Assembly: GCA_016235595.1 (NCBI GenBank)
Contig: JACRJX010000014.1
Span: 1-64,000 of the forward strand
DNA length: 64,000 nt
DNA from: Verrucomicrobiota bacterium
GTDB taxonomy: Bacteria; Verrucomicrobiota; Verrucomicrobiia; CAIQCK01
Direction of reading: 5' to 3'
Under the pieces are notes generated by a model. The model worked only from the letters and a program-made list of their open reading frames with translations, did no database searches and was not told the origin of the DNA. Positions 8,911 to 19,935 of this stretch are shown here, piece after piece; position 1 is the stretch's first letter, and the number at the start of each line of letters is the position of its first letter. The translations under genes were made by a program, and so were the position numbers.

Positions 8911-10005
8911 ATGCCCAGAAACATCGCATTGCCCCACATCGAAGGCTTGGTTTCTTACGAGCCGGGCCGGCCCATCGAGGAAGTCGCCCGGGAGTTGAAG
9001 CTGCGCCCCGCGTCCATCATCAAGCTTGCATCGAACGAGAACCCGCTCGGTCCGTCACCCAAAGCCGTCGCCGCGATGCGCCGTGCGTTGGCCACCGCCC
9101 ACCTTTACCCGGACGGCGGCAGCTACTACCTCCGCCAAGGGCTAGCAAAGCACCTCGACGTCCAGCCGGACAATATCGTCCTCGGCAACGGCTCCAACGA
9201 ACTCATCGAAATGCTCTTCCACGCGTTCGTCGCACCCGGCGACGAGATCGTTTGCGGCGAACGAGCGTTCGTCGTTTACAAACTCTGTGCGGCGATGCTC
9301 CAGGCCCGCACCGTGGAAGTTCCGTTCCGCAACCACGTGCACGACCTCGACGCCATGCTGGCGGCATGCAATGGCCGCACCAAGATCATCTTCGTCGCCA
9401 ACCCGAACAACCCCACCGGCACGCGCGTGGATAATGCCGCTTTCTGCCGGTTCCTGGATCGCGTGCCGAATCATACGATTATCGTACTCGACGAAGCTTA
9501 CTACGAGTTCCTGGACAACCCGCCCGACACGATCGGCCACATCATCGGTAAACGCGCGCCGAACATCATCGCGCTGCGGACGTTCTCCAAGATTGTCGGT
9601 CTCGCCGGCCTGCGCATCGGCTACGGTATCGCCGGCAAGGAAATGGTCGGCCTGCTGAACAAGGTGCGCCAGCCGTTCAACGTCAACTCCATCGCCCAAG
9701 CCGGCGCGCTTGCCTCGCTCTCCGATCACGCACACATCAAGCGGACACGGCAGTCGAACAAGCAGGGACTGGCCTACCTGAGCGGTGAGTTCCGGAAGAT
9801 GAAGTTGGAGTTCATCCCGTCGGTGGCCAATTTCATCTGTGTCCGCGTTGGCAACGGCCGCGCTGTCTTTGACGCACTCCAGCGGCGCGGCGTGATCGTG
9901 CGGCCGCTGGCGGGCTATCGAATGCCGGAGTGGGTTCGTGTCACCGTCGGCACGATGTCGGAGAACCGCCGGTTCATCCGGGAACTCAAAACCATTATGA
10001 AATAG
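8911..10005 (+). CDS. hisC: histidinol-phosphate aminotransferase
   Basis: A PLP enzyme that transaminates imidazole-acetol phosphate in histidine synthesis. The 364-aa product shows KLASNENPLGPSP, NPNNPTGT, the VLDEAYYEF strand with the PLP-binding Asp, and the Schiff-base lysine in RTFSKIVGLAGLRIGYG (Lys227). The ATG at 8911 is selected over an upstream in-frame start inside the previous gene because GGAG sits seven bases before it and the promoter lies just upstream. No other his genes are present, so the enzyme could also serve aromatic amino acid transamination. Confidence 0.9.
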   Translation: MPRNIALPHIEGLVSYEPGRPIEEVARELKLRPASIIKLASNENPLGPSPKAVAAMRRALATAHLYPDGGSYYLRQGLAKHLDVQPDNIVLGNGSNELIEMLFHAFVAPGDEIVCGERAFVVYKLCAAMLQARTVEVPFRNHVHDLDAMLAACNGRTKIIFVANPNNPTGTRVDNAAFCRFLDRVPNHTIIVLDEAYYEFLDNPPDTIGHIIGKRAPNIIALRTFSKIVGLAGLRIGYGIAGKEMVGLLNKVRQPFNVNSIAQAGALASLSDHAHIKRTRQSNKQGLAYLSGEFRKMKLEFIPSVANFICVRVGNGRAVFDALQRRGVIVRPLAGYRMPEWVRVTVGTMSENRRFIRELKTIMK

Positions 10006-10029
10006 CCGGCTACTCGCGGCGCTTGAACA

Positions 10030-11154
10030 ATGAAGATCAAGCTCTCTCTCATCTGCCTTGTCTGTACCATCGCACTCTGCAGCATCGGCGCGGCTGCTGA
10101 AGAGGGTTCGGCTTGGAAAAGCCTCGCGCCGTTCTTTCAGCCTCCTCAGGAATACGCCACCCCATCCAAGGCCTACCGTTCGCCGCTGCGGTTCAACGAC
10201 GGCCAGCCCTTGGCCAGCGCCGCCGATTGGCCGCGCCGCCGCGCGGAAATCCTGAAACAGTGGCACGCCTTGATGGGACCGTGGCCGGCGGTCATCGAGC
10301 GTCCGAATGTGAAAGTGCTCGCCACGACTCATCGCGACAACTTTACACAACACCACGTCCGCCTTGACATCGCGCCGGGTCAGACAGGCGAAGGCTGGCT
10401 GCTTGTGCCGGATGGCGAATCGCCGTTTCCCGCTGCGCTCGTCGTCTATTACGAACCGGAGACAAGTGTTGGTCTCGGGAAACATCCGTTGCGCGACTTC
10501 GCCTATCAACTCACCCGTCGCGGTTTCGTCACGCTCTCCATCGGCACGCCCGGCGGCAACGCCTACAAGCCGGATATCGGCGACGCGCGCTGCCAGCCGC
10601 TGTCGTACCACGCCTACGTCGCGGCCAACTGCTGGAACGTCCTCGCGAACCGCCGCGAAGTGGACGCCCGGCGCATCGGAGTCGTTGGGCATTCCTACGG
10701 CGGGAAGTGGTCGCTGTTCGCGGGCGCGCTGTGGGAGAAGTTCGCCTGCGTCGCCGTGAGCGATCCGGGCATCGTGTTCGACGAGAAACGGCCAAGTGTG
10801 AACTACTGGGAGCCGTGGTATCTCGGTCTCGACCGCGATCATCCACGTCCCGCGCGCGGCCTCATCACGCCGGAGAACCCGCGCACCGGCGCCTACAAGA
10901 AGATGGCGGAAACCGGCCGCGACCTGCACGAGTTGCACGCGTTGATCGCGCCGCGTCCGTTCTTTGTCTCAGGTGGCTCGGAGGACTTCCCCGCGCGCTG
11001 GGCCGCGCTCAGTCACGCCGTCGCCGTGAACCAGTTTCTCGGCTTCACTCACCGCGTCGGCATGACCAACCGCCCGGCTCACTCTCCCACCGAGGAATCC
11101 AACTCCCAGCTCTACGCCTTCTTCCAACACTTCCTCGGCCGGAAAACGCCGTGA
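10030..11154 (+). CDS. secreted alpha/beta-hydrolase (dienelactone hydrolase / acetyl-xylan-esterase-like)
   Basis: A 374-aa protein with a Sec signal peptide (MKIKLSLICLVCTIALCS, cleavage likely after GAAA). The alpha/beta-hydrolase nucleophile elbow is GHSYGG with Ser222. A later acidic residue and a final His in the segment around RPAHSPTEE are candidates for the rest of the triad. Proteins of this form in related bacteria act on plant-polymer esters; the substrate here is not known. It follows hisC by 24 bp but is probably a separate function. Confidence 0.75.
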   Translation: MKIKLSLICLVCTIALCSIGAAAEEGSAWKSLAPFFQPPQEYATPSKAYRSPLRFNDGQPLASAADWPRRRAEILKQWHALMGPWPAVIERPNVKVLATTHRDNFTQHHVRLDIAPGQTGEGWLLVPDGESPFPAALVVYYEPETSVGLGKHPLRDFAYQLTRRGFVTLSIGTPGGNAYKPDIGDARCQPLSYHAYVAANCWNVLANRREVDARRIGVVGHSYGGKWSLFAGALWEKFACVAVSDPGIVFDEKRPSVNYWEPWYLGLDRDHPRPARGLITPENPRTGAYKKMAETGRDLHELHALIAPRPFFVSGGSEDFPARWAALSHAVAVNQFLGFTHRVGMTNRPAHSPTEESNSQLYAFFQHFLGRKTP

Positions 11155-11272
11155 CGGTTTCGCCGGTGGCACTCGCCATCATCGCAGCAAAAGGTCAAAG
11201 CTCGCGCTGAGAACTGTCCTGGCGCTGACGAATGGAAACGCACGGTTGAGTCAAACGCAGCGCAATCGCAAA

Positions 11273-12004
11273 TTACGCGGCGGCGTTTTGCTTCTCCAGC
11301 ACTTCCTTCTCGGCGTTCACCAAGCAATCATACATGGCGTTGGCGTCTTCGGCCTCGCGGAGTTGGTCGAGCAACGCGGATTTCTGTGCCATCAGGCAGA
11401 TGCGCGCGAGGGTGTGGAGATGAATCTTCACGTCCTGGCAGCAAACCAGGAAGAAGAGGTCGGTGGGACAACCGTCGGGTGAGCCAAAGTGGATGGGTTG
11501 GAGGGCGCGGCCGAGGACGAGGAACGGCTCTTCAGAGAAGGTGGGTTGCTGGTAGCGCGAGTGCAAGAGCGCCAGGCCGCCGGGAAACGCCGTGGGACAA
11601 AGTGCTTCGCGTTCTTCGATGCTGGTGATGAGGGCGCGCGAGTCGTAGACCCTGCCGGTGTTCACAGCGAGCGCAACCATGTCGCGGATGATGGAGGCCT
11701 TCGTCTTGGCAGTCATCCGGGCCGCGATAAACGCGGGATGGATCATGTCCGGCATGATGGCGGCGGTCGGGAATGCGGCCTGAGTGGCGCGGGTGGTCTT
11801 CTGGTGATACTCGGCCAGCGGCTTGTCGGCGAGTTTGAGGACGCGCTGTGAGGCCCACTCGTCAATGTCCCGTTTGCGAAACACGACGCGTTTGCCACGC
11901 ACCTCGCAAGGGATGTCGTGATCCTTGACAAGCCGTTCGATGTCCACAGCGGTCAGGTGCAGATAGTCTGCGACCTCTTGCTGGCTGAGAACTCGATATG
12001 GCAT
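11273..12004 (-). CDS. excisionase-type HTH fused to PTS EIIA (fructose/nitrogen type)
   Basis: A 243-aa two-domain protein. Residues 1-55 form a MerR/excisionase-like helix-turn-helix (LSQQEVADYLHLTAVDIERL, then a WASQ end). Residues ~85-238 are an EIIA type 2 domain in which GLALLHSR carries the conserved phosphoryl-accepting His148. No EI, HPr or membrane EII gene is present, so a regulatory PtsN-like role is more likely than sugar import. It follows rpoD by 51 bp and may be cotranscribed with dnaG-rpoD. The HTH suggests direct DNA binding. Confidence 0.8.
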   Translation of the reverse strand: MPYRVLSQQEVADYLHLTAVDIERLVKDHDIPCEVRGKRVVFRKRDIDEWASQRVLKLADKPLAEYHQKTTRATQAAFPTAAIMPDMIHPAFIAARMTAKTKASIIRDMVALAVNTGRVYDSRALITSIEEREALCPTAFPGGLALLHSRYQQPTFSEEPFLVLGRALQPIHFGSPDGCPTDLFFLVCCQDVKIHLHTLARICLMAQKSALLDQLREAEDANAMYDCLVNAEKEVLEKQNAAA

Positions 12005-12034
12005 AAGCTGGACCTTGCGCTTTCCCGATCGAGA

Positions 12035-12055
12035 CCGCCGCGCGACAGCAGGCGG
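12035..12055 (-). other. GC hairpin after rpoD
   Basis: CCGCC (12035-12039) and GGCGG (12051-12055) flank GCGCGACAGCA directly after the rpoD stop. A similar CCGCCGCGCG...AGGCGGC stem lies at 28031-28050, so this may be a recurrent 3' hairpin. It lacks a T-run. Confidence 0.35.
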
Positions 12056-13801
<1,746 letters not shown>

Positions 13802-13860
13802 AATTATCCCATTATGGACGTCAAGCCCTCACGGGCCGAAAGTTGCGCAATATGAACACC

Positions 13861-15627
13861 TCACCTGCGCAAGTCAAGAACTTGCTTTTGAATTCGCTGG
13901 ATCTGATCCGTGGAAAGGCCGGGTTGCCGCAACTGGTTGGTGAGCACCTCGATGCGACTCTGGGTCCAGCGCCGCCGCAGCGCCTGCGTACAGTCCAGCG
14001 CCGCTTGTTGCGGCGAGGGTGGCTGGCAGAAACCCACGAGCAAGTCCGCCAGCAATTCCTGCGCGTCGGAAAACTCGTCCAGCAACTGATCCGGCCCGCG
14101 CCATTGGCCGGCGGTGTGGAGTTGGTGGATCGCCGTGAGCATCTCGCCCGCGGCGCTGCTCGTGAGCCACTGCGGATCGAGCGCCTCGCAGGCCGGCGCG
14201 ACGACGTCTTTGCAGCCGAGCACGAGTTGCAGCAGCATCTTCTCCGCCGGCAACGGCGCCGGACGCGGCGGCGACTCGATCGAAACCTCCGCTTCTGGCT
14301 CCGGCTCAGCAACGCGCTCGCGACCGCGACGCAGTTTGCCCATCTCTTCCAATATCGCCGATTCCGGCACACCGAGACGCGCGGCGCTGCGCTGCACGTA
14401 GGTGGCGCGCAACACGGCGTTGGAAACCTTCATCAGTGATTCGGCCAGCCCGCGGCTGATCTGCACCTTGCCGGTATCCGACTGCGGATTGTGCCGCGCG
14501 CAAAGGTAATCGAGATGGAACTCGAAGAACGGCCGCGCTGCCGCGATCACAGCGCGAAGTTTATCCGGTCCTTCGTCGCGCACCAGGCTGTCAGGGTCGT
14601 GACCGGCGGGCATCGTGGCAACGCGCACCACGAGACCCGCGGCAAGCAGTTCATCCACGCTGCGCACCGCCGCGCCCTGCCCGGCCGCGTCGGAATCGAA
14701 GCAGAGCACCACCTCGTCCACGTAGCGCCGCAGGATGCGCCCGTGGTCACCCGTGAACGCCGTGCCTTGCGGCGCGACGATGTTCTGCACTCCGTTGGTA
14801 TAACAGGCGATCAGGTCGAGCTGGCCCTCACAGACGATGGCCTGTTTTGCATCCACCATCGCACGCTTGGTTTTGTCGAGGCCATAGAGCACGCGGCCCT
14901 TGGTGAAAATCGGTGACTCCGGCGAGTTCACATACTTCGCCGTCTTCTCGTCGCCGGCAAGCACGCGGCCGCTAAACCCGATGACGCGCCCCTGCTCGTC
15001 TCGAATCGGGAACATCAGCCGCCCGCGGAACCGGTCGTAGTAACCACCGCCTTCGCGTTCGATCACCAGTCCCGCCAGCGCGAGCATCTGCGGCGGATAT
15101 TTCCGTGCCGCGCCCCACTGCAACATCACGTCCCACGCGTCCGGCGCGTAGCCGAGCATGAACTCGCGCGCCGCCTCCATCGCCACTTTCCGTTTCTTCA
15201 GGTAATCGCGCGCGACCTGTGCCGCCGGCTCCTTCATCAACTGCCGGTGGAAAAAGTCCGCCGCCTCGTCGTGCAGCTTGTAGAGCGTCGCCTTCTGCGG
15301 TGCTACTCCGCGGTCGTGGTCGGGTCCGAGTTCCAGCGCGATGCCCGCGCGCTTGGCCAGCAGTTCCACCGCCTCGCGGAACTCCAGCCGGTCCCAGAGC
15401 ATGACGAATTTGATCACGTCGCCGCCAACGCCGCAGCCGAAGCACTTGAAGAGCTGCATCTGCGGATTGACGTTGAACGACGGCGTCTTTTCCTTGTGGA
15501 ACGGGCAGAGCGTCTTGAACGCCGAACCGGCGCGTTTGAGGTTGGGCAGATACGAGCCGATCACGTCAACGATGTCGTTGGCGTGACGGACTTGGTCAAG
15601 CACATGATCAGGAATCAATCCAGCCAC
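13861..15627 (-). CDS. dnaG: DNA primase
   Basis: Makes RNA primers for replication. Visible parts: a CHC2 zinc finger (LCPFHKEKTPSF ... CFGCGVGGD), the RNAP-basic domain with RGRLMFPI, TOPRIM with AIVCEGQLDLI and the metal-binding FDSDAAGQ, and a C-terminal DnaB-binding region. The start is uncertain. The GTG at 15625-15627 gives MAGLIPDHVLDQVRHANDIVD, close to the family norm. A GTG at 15636 and a TTG at 15663 are in frame, and GAGGAGG lies directly before the TTG but almost touching it. Product 588 aa with the chosen start. Confidence 0.94.
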   Translation of the reverse strand: MAGLIPDHVLDQVRHANDIVDVIGSYLPNLKRAGSAFKTLCPFHKEKTPSFNVNPQMQLFKCFGCGVGGDVIKFVMLWDRLEFREAVELLAKRAGIALELGPDHDRGVAPQKATLYKLHDEAADFFHRQLMKEPAAQVARDYLKKRKVAMEAAREFMLGYAPDAWDVMLQWGAARKYPPQMLALAGLVIEREGGGYYDRFRGRLMFPIRDEQGRVIGFSGRVLAGDEKTAKYVNSPESPIFTKGRVLYGLDKTKRAMVDAKQAIVCEGQLDLIACYTNGVQNIVAPQGTAFTGDHGRILRRYVDEVVLCFDSDAAGQGAAVRSVDELLAAGLVVRVATMPAGHDPDSLVRDEGPDKLRAVIAAARPFFEFHLDYLCARHNPQSDTGKVQISRGLAESLMKVSNAVLRATYVQRSAARLGVPESAILEEMGKLRRGRERVAEPEPEAEVSIESPPRPAPLPAEKMLLQLVLGCKDVVAPACEALDPQWLTSSAAGEMLTAIHQLHTAGQWRGPDQLLDEFSDAQELLADLLVGFCQPPSPQQAALDCTQALRRRWTQSRIEVLTNQLRQPGLSTDQIQRIQKQVLDLRR

Positions 15628-15709
15628 GCCCGTCACTATGCGACGCGCCGCCGCGAGCGGCAAGCCTCCTCTGCACGGCTGAGCAGCGACCCTAAGCCCA
15701 CGGAGGTGT

Positions 15710-17755
15710 TCACTTCCCGCTGTCCGCCACCTGCCACTTGTCGTCGAACAATCCCGCCAGCACGACCTCTTCGCTCAACCCGCCAGTCGGCAACTTCGTC
15801 AGCTTGATCACCGCATAATCGCCGAGGCGCGGGAACAGCAGCGCATTGGTGCCGCGGAATTCCTTTTCGCCAAACGTGTGGCCGCTGTTGAGCACGACGT
15901 AGCGGCCCGGGTTGAGCGGGTTTGGATAGATCATGACCAACACGTGATCCGCCGCGCTGAAGGTTTTGCCGCCGACGGTGATCGAGGTTTTCGTCCAACG
16001 AATCGGCAGCTTGTCGGCAATCCGGGCGAGGAGACGGTTGCTCGCCGGGTCGCCGAAAAGAACGAGATTGTGATTGGCGATGTCGTCGTTGGCAACGGCT
16101 GCGTCGTCCTTCAGCCGCACATCACCGCGCATCCATTTCGAGAACTCCTTCACGAACAACTCCAGCCGGGCCTTGGCCCCGTCGCCGGCAAGCACCTGGT
16201 TCGGCACGCCGGTTGGCCGCACGCAGAGGAATGGCTCCATGAAGGCGTCGTCTATCGGGCCCTGGAGGCCGTGCTTCTTGCGCAGCGGCAACTGGCGGTC
16301 CAACTGGCTGAAAGCCATGTCACTTGCGGTCCATGAAGCGCCCTTCTTCTCCAGCACCAGGTCCGACGGCTTGGCGTGAAGGTGCGCTCGCAGTTGCACA
16401 CGCTGGCCGTCAATCGTCAAACGTGGCCCTTGCGGCTGGTCGGGCAGGACGAGCCGCGCGATGTTGCGTGTCTTGATGTCAAGTTGGCTGCCTTTGTTGC
16501 TGAGACGCGCGTCCACCTCTGCGCGCTCGTAGTGCTTCTCCAGCGCATCCACGGTGACCCAGCTGCAGCGATTGAACCGGGTCGTGTAGGTGACGAAACG
16601 CACGTGCGCCGGTTCGCTCCGCTTGGCCGCCACCGCTTCGTTGATAAACTTGTCGCTCGCCGCCTTGCTCTCCGGATGCCAGCGGTGCGGCGTCTTCGGG
16701 CCGATGAGGAAGATGGCATGCAAGTCGGTGGTGAGCCAGTTTAGTCCGTCGGGCTTGAACTTGAAACCTTCGCGCTCCAGCGCCTCACGCATGCTGATCG
16801 TGCACCGGATGGCTGGATCATCCTCTCCCGCATAGGCGACCCAGGGAACATTGAAGGCATTGAGCGCGCAGTCCTCGGCGTCGTAGATATGCAACGTCGT
16901 TTCCTGCCACGGCTTGAGGGCGTCGAGCCGGGCACCCACGTACTTCTTTGTGTCGGTGAAACCCGCGCCGGCTTCGACGGCGGCCCAGCGGTCAGGATGG
17001 TGCAAGCCGAGGTGCCACGCGCCCGCGCCACCCATCGAGAAACCGCGAAGCACGATGCGCTTGTCATCAATCTTGTATCGCTGCTGGACCGACGCGAGCG
17101 CCTCGAACACGTCAGTCTCGCCAGCCCAGCGGTAGGCGTTGTTGACGCGGCCAAAAACCTCCAGCGTGATGTAGTCCTGTTCCTTTGGCACCGGCTTGCT
17201 CTTGCTGTCAGCGTCATGCGAAGCGATGAAACTGACCTCGTTGAGCGTGCCGCCGCGGCCATGGAGCACCAGGTCGAGACGCACGGGCTTCTTGCCGTCG
17301 TAGCTGTCGGGAATGATCAATCCATACGGCTGGACGCTGCCGTCCACGCGCGAACGATAAGCCCGCACCAGCCGGCCTTTCTGCGCCGGCCACGACGGTT
17401 TGTTCGCGGCGAGTTCCTTCGCCCGCGCCAGCCCGCGGTCGAGCGCGGCGAGCGCATCGGCGACGTAACGTTTCGCGTAAAATTCCTCGTTGGCGTAGCG
17501 CAAAATCCAGTCGGCGGCCTTGTGATAAACCTCCACGTCGGCGAGCAACGCGGCGTCAGGTTTCTTCCCAACGAGTTGCTTCAACGCCGCCGCCAATTCG
17601 TCAGCCTTCGCTTGAATTTGCTGTTTCTCGGCGTCGGTTGGCTGATAGGGCGGCGCGAGCTTGCGGGAAGCCGCCATCACAACATCTGTGAAGCCGCACA
17701 GGAACGCCGCCAACAGTGTGATGGTGACGGCGATTCGAGAACCATATCTATTCAT
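15710..17755 (-). CDS. secreted carboxylic-ester hydrolase-like protein, paralogue 1
   Basis: A 681-aa exported protein with signal peptide (TITLLAAFLCGFTDVVMAAS). After an N-terminal helical part with APPYQPTD, an alpha/beta-hydrolase core has LHGRGGTLNE (oxyanion region) and nucleophile motif GFSMGGAGAW (Ser240). A long C-terminal region of unknown fold follows. The ATG at 17755 is chosen because GGGAG lies seven bases upstream; the ATG at 17761 is too close to it. It follows its paralogue by 24 bp. Likely acts on polymer esters; substrate unknown. Confidence 0.75.
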   Translation of the reverse strand: MNRYGSRIAVTITLLAAFLCGFTDVVMAASRKLAPPYQPTDAEKQQIQAKADELAAALKQLVGKKPDAALLADVEVYHKAADWILRYANEEFYAKRYVADALAALDRGLARAKELAANKPSWPAQKGRLVRAYRSRVDGSVQPYGLIIPDSYDGKKPVRLDLVLHGRGGTLNEVSFIASHDADSKSKPVPKEQDYITLEVFGRVNNAYRWAGETDVFEALASVQQRYKIDDKRIVLRGFSMGGAGAWHLGLHHPDRWAAVEAGAGFTDTKKYVGARLDALKPWQETTLHIYDAEDCALNAFNVPWVAYAGEDDPAIRCTISMREALEREGFKFKPDGLNWLTTDLHAIFLIGPKTPHRWHPESKAASDKFINEAVAAKRSEPAHVRFVTYTTRFNRCSWVTVDALEKHYERAEVDARLSNKGSQLDIKTRNIARLVLPDQPQGPRLTIDGQRVQLRAHLHAKPSDLVLEKKGASWTASDMAFSQLDRQLPLRKKHGLQGPIDDAFMEPFLCVRPTGVPNQVLAGDGAKARLELFVKEFSKWMRGDVRLKDDAAVANDDIANHNLVLFGDPASNRLLARIADKLPIRWTKTSITVGGKTFSAADHVLVMIYPNPLNPGRYVVLNSGHTFGEKEFRGTNALLFPRLGDYAVIKLTKLPTGGLSEEVVLAGLFDDKWQVADSGK

Positions 17756-17779
17756 AGCCATGCTCCCACGATGTCTGTC

Positions 17780-19888
17780 CTACTTTTCCGACACCTTCCA
17801 GTTCTCGTCGAACAAGCCCTGCGCGACGCTTGTGCCCTTGATCTCGCCCGAGGACTCCTTGCTCAGCTTCAACACGTCGTAATCAGCGAGCTGCTGCCAC
17901 GAGAGGGCGACGGTCTTCCGAAGCTCGCGGGTGCTGAGCAGGTTGTCGCCGCAGTTGACGACCAAGTAGCGGTGAGAGTTGAACGGGTTCGGGCAGATGA
18001 ACGCTGGCAGATGGTCGTTTGCGTCGAAGTTCTTCTTGCCAACATGAACGCCCGTCTTGTCCCACTGGATCGGCAGGCGGTTGGCAATCTGCGCGAGCAA
18101 GCTATTGCTGCCGGCGTCGCCGAACACGACGATATGGCTGTTGGCGATGTCCTCCTTGGTGATTTCGGTGTCGTTCTTGATGCGGATGTCACCCCGCAGC
18201 CATTTTGAGAACGACTTCGCGAAGCGGTCCACGGCGGCCTTCGCATAATCGTTCGCCAGCGGATGCTGCGGCGTGCCAGTCGGCCGCACGCAGATGAACG
18301 AGTCCATCAGGAAATCGTTGACGGGGCCTTGCAGGCCGGGGCGCTTGCGCACGGTCTTGTCGGCCAGAAGCTGCGCGTCGGTGACGTAGCTCATGGCCCA
18401 TTTGCCGTTCTTCTTTTCAAACAGAATCTGCGGCGGCGCGGGCGGCGGAGGCGGGGGCGCGGCGCGGCGCATGCCAAACGCGGGCATCCGCGTTTGCGGT
18501 CTCGGCTGCTGCAGCGGCCCGAACGGAAACAACTGTCCGTCGAGCGAAAGGCTCTGGCCCGCGACCGGATATGCCAGGATCAAGCGCGCGACGTTTTTCG
18601 TCTTGAGAGTCCGCTGCTTCTTGTCGGCGCTCGTCAACGCGTCCACTTCCGTGCGCGCGTAGCCGGTTTCGACTCCGTCCACGGTGATGTCGAAACAGCG
18701 ATGGTAGCGCAGTGAGTATGAGATGAACCTGATGTGCGCCGGCGGCTGGCGGCCTTTGACGCAGGCTTCGTCAATGAACTTGTTGGACTCGGCCTGGCTG
18801 TCGGGATGCCACTTGTGCTCCGTCTTTGGTCCGACGAGGAACACGCAGCGCAAGTCCGTCGTGGTCCAGTTGAGGCCCGCCGGGGTGAACTTGTATCCTT
18901 CGCCCTCGAGTTGCTCGCGACCAGCCTTCAGTGCGCCCAGCGGCCCATCGTCTTCGCCGCAATAACCGACCGTCGGCACGTTGGCAGCGTTGAGCATCCA
19001 GCCGACGGTGTTATAAATCCGGCCGACAGCATCCGACGCGGATGACGGAGCGTCGTTCTTGAATCCACTTCGCGAGCCGCCCGGCCCGCCTGCGCCGGCC
19101 TCGAACGCGGCCCACATGTCCGGGTAGTGAAGGCCCATGCCCCACGAGCCTGCGCCGCCCATCGAGAACCCACGCATGACGATGCGGTCGGGATCAATCG
19201 CGTAACGCGCCCGCACCGAATCCATCGCCTCCAGCACGTCGGTCTCGCCGCACCAGCGGTAGCTGTTGTTGAGCCGGCCGAAAACTTCGAGCCGGATGTA
19301 TTCCTGGCCGGCCGTGGCGGGTTTGCCCGTATCGCGCGCAGCAATGAAATTAGCCTCGTTCATGGTCGGTCCGAACCCGTGCAGAACCACGTCGAGCCGG
19401 ATCGGCTTCTTCGGATCGTAGCTATCGGGAATCTTCAGCCCGTAAGGCTGCACGCTGCCGTCTATCCGCGATCGAAAACCGCGCACGATACAGCCCTTGG
19501 CGGTCGGCCACGAAGGCTTGCCCTCGGCGATCTGCTTGATGCGCGCCAGTCCAAGCGAGAGCGTGTCGAGCGTGTTCTTCACATCGTTGGCCGTCCAAAA
19601 CTCCTCCTTCGGATAGCGCAGCATCCATTCGGCAGCCTTTCCGTAAACCTCCACGTCGGGCAGCAGGCTCATGTCCACTGGGAAGACCTTCTTCTCCATC
19701 TTCTCCAGTGGGGTGAGTACCCGGCCAATCGGCAGCGTCTTATATGCCTTCCGGAACTCATCGAGCTTGGCGCGGATCGAGGCCAGTTCCGAATCGGTGG
19801 GCTGGTAGGGCGGCGCCACGTCCGGTTGCGCCGCAAACACGCCGCCCGCCAATAAAGCCGTCACAACCGGTATCAACATTCTCTTCAT
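17780..19888 (-). CDS. secreted carboxylic-ester hydrolase-like protein, paralogue 2
   Basis: A 702-aa exported protein (signal MKRMLIPVVTALLAGGVFA), homologous along its length to the next gene: both share APPYQPTD, SRIDGSVQPYGL/SRVDGSVQPYGL, FGRLNNSYRW/FGRVNNAYRW and the nucleophile motif, here GFSMGGAGSW with Ser242. It differs by a proline-rich insert around residues 500-520 (RRAAPPPPPPAPPQ). AAAGGA lies eight to nine bases before the ATG. The pair is a tandem duplication that has diverged well. Confidence 0.75.
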   Translation of the reverse strand: MKRMLIPVVTALLAGGVFAAQPDVAPPYQPTDSELASIRAKLDEFRKAYKTLPIGRVLTPLEKMEKKVFPVDMSLLPDVEVYGKAAEWMLRYPKEEFWTANDVKNTLDTLSLGLARIKQIAEGKPSWPTAKGCIVRGFRSRIDGSVQPYGLKIPDSYDPKKPIRLDVVLHGFGPTMNEANFIAARDTGKPATAGQEYIRLEVFGRLNNSYRWCGETDVLEAMDSVRARYAIDPDRIVMRGFSMGGAGSWGMGLHYPDMWAAFEAGAGGPGGSRSGFKNDAPSSASDAVGRIYNTVGWMLNAANVPTVGYCGEDDGPLGALKAGREQLEGEGYKFTPAGLNWTTTDLRCVFLVGPKTEHKWHPDSQAESNKFIDEACVKGRQPPAHIRFISYSLRYHRCFDITVDGVETGYARTEVDALTSADKKQRTLKTKNVARLILAYPVAGQSLSLDGQLFPFGPLQQPRPQTRMPAFGMRRAAPPPPPPAPPQILFEKKNGKWAMSYVTDAQLLADKTVRKRPGLQGPVNDFLMDSFICVRPTGTPQHPLANDYAKAAVDRFAKSFSKWLRGDIRIKNDTEITKEDIANSHIVVFGDAGSNSLLAQIANRLPIQWDKTGVHVGKKNFDANDHLPAFICPNPFNSHRYLVVNCGDNLLSTRELRKTVALSWQQLADYDVLKLSKESSGEIKGTSVAQGLFDENWKVSEK

Positions 19889-19935
19889 GACCGTGTCCTT
19901 TCAGAGTCCAACCGTTATTGCACCGTCCAACTCGC

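Noticed and set aside
9142-10938. A 598-codon open frame on the minus strand opposite hisC and the hydrolase
   Set aside because: It lies antisense to two well-supported genes, is composed of low-information Arg/Ala/Val text typical of GC-rich shadow frames, and has no family motif.
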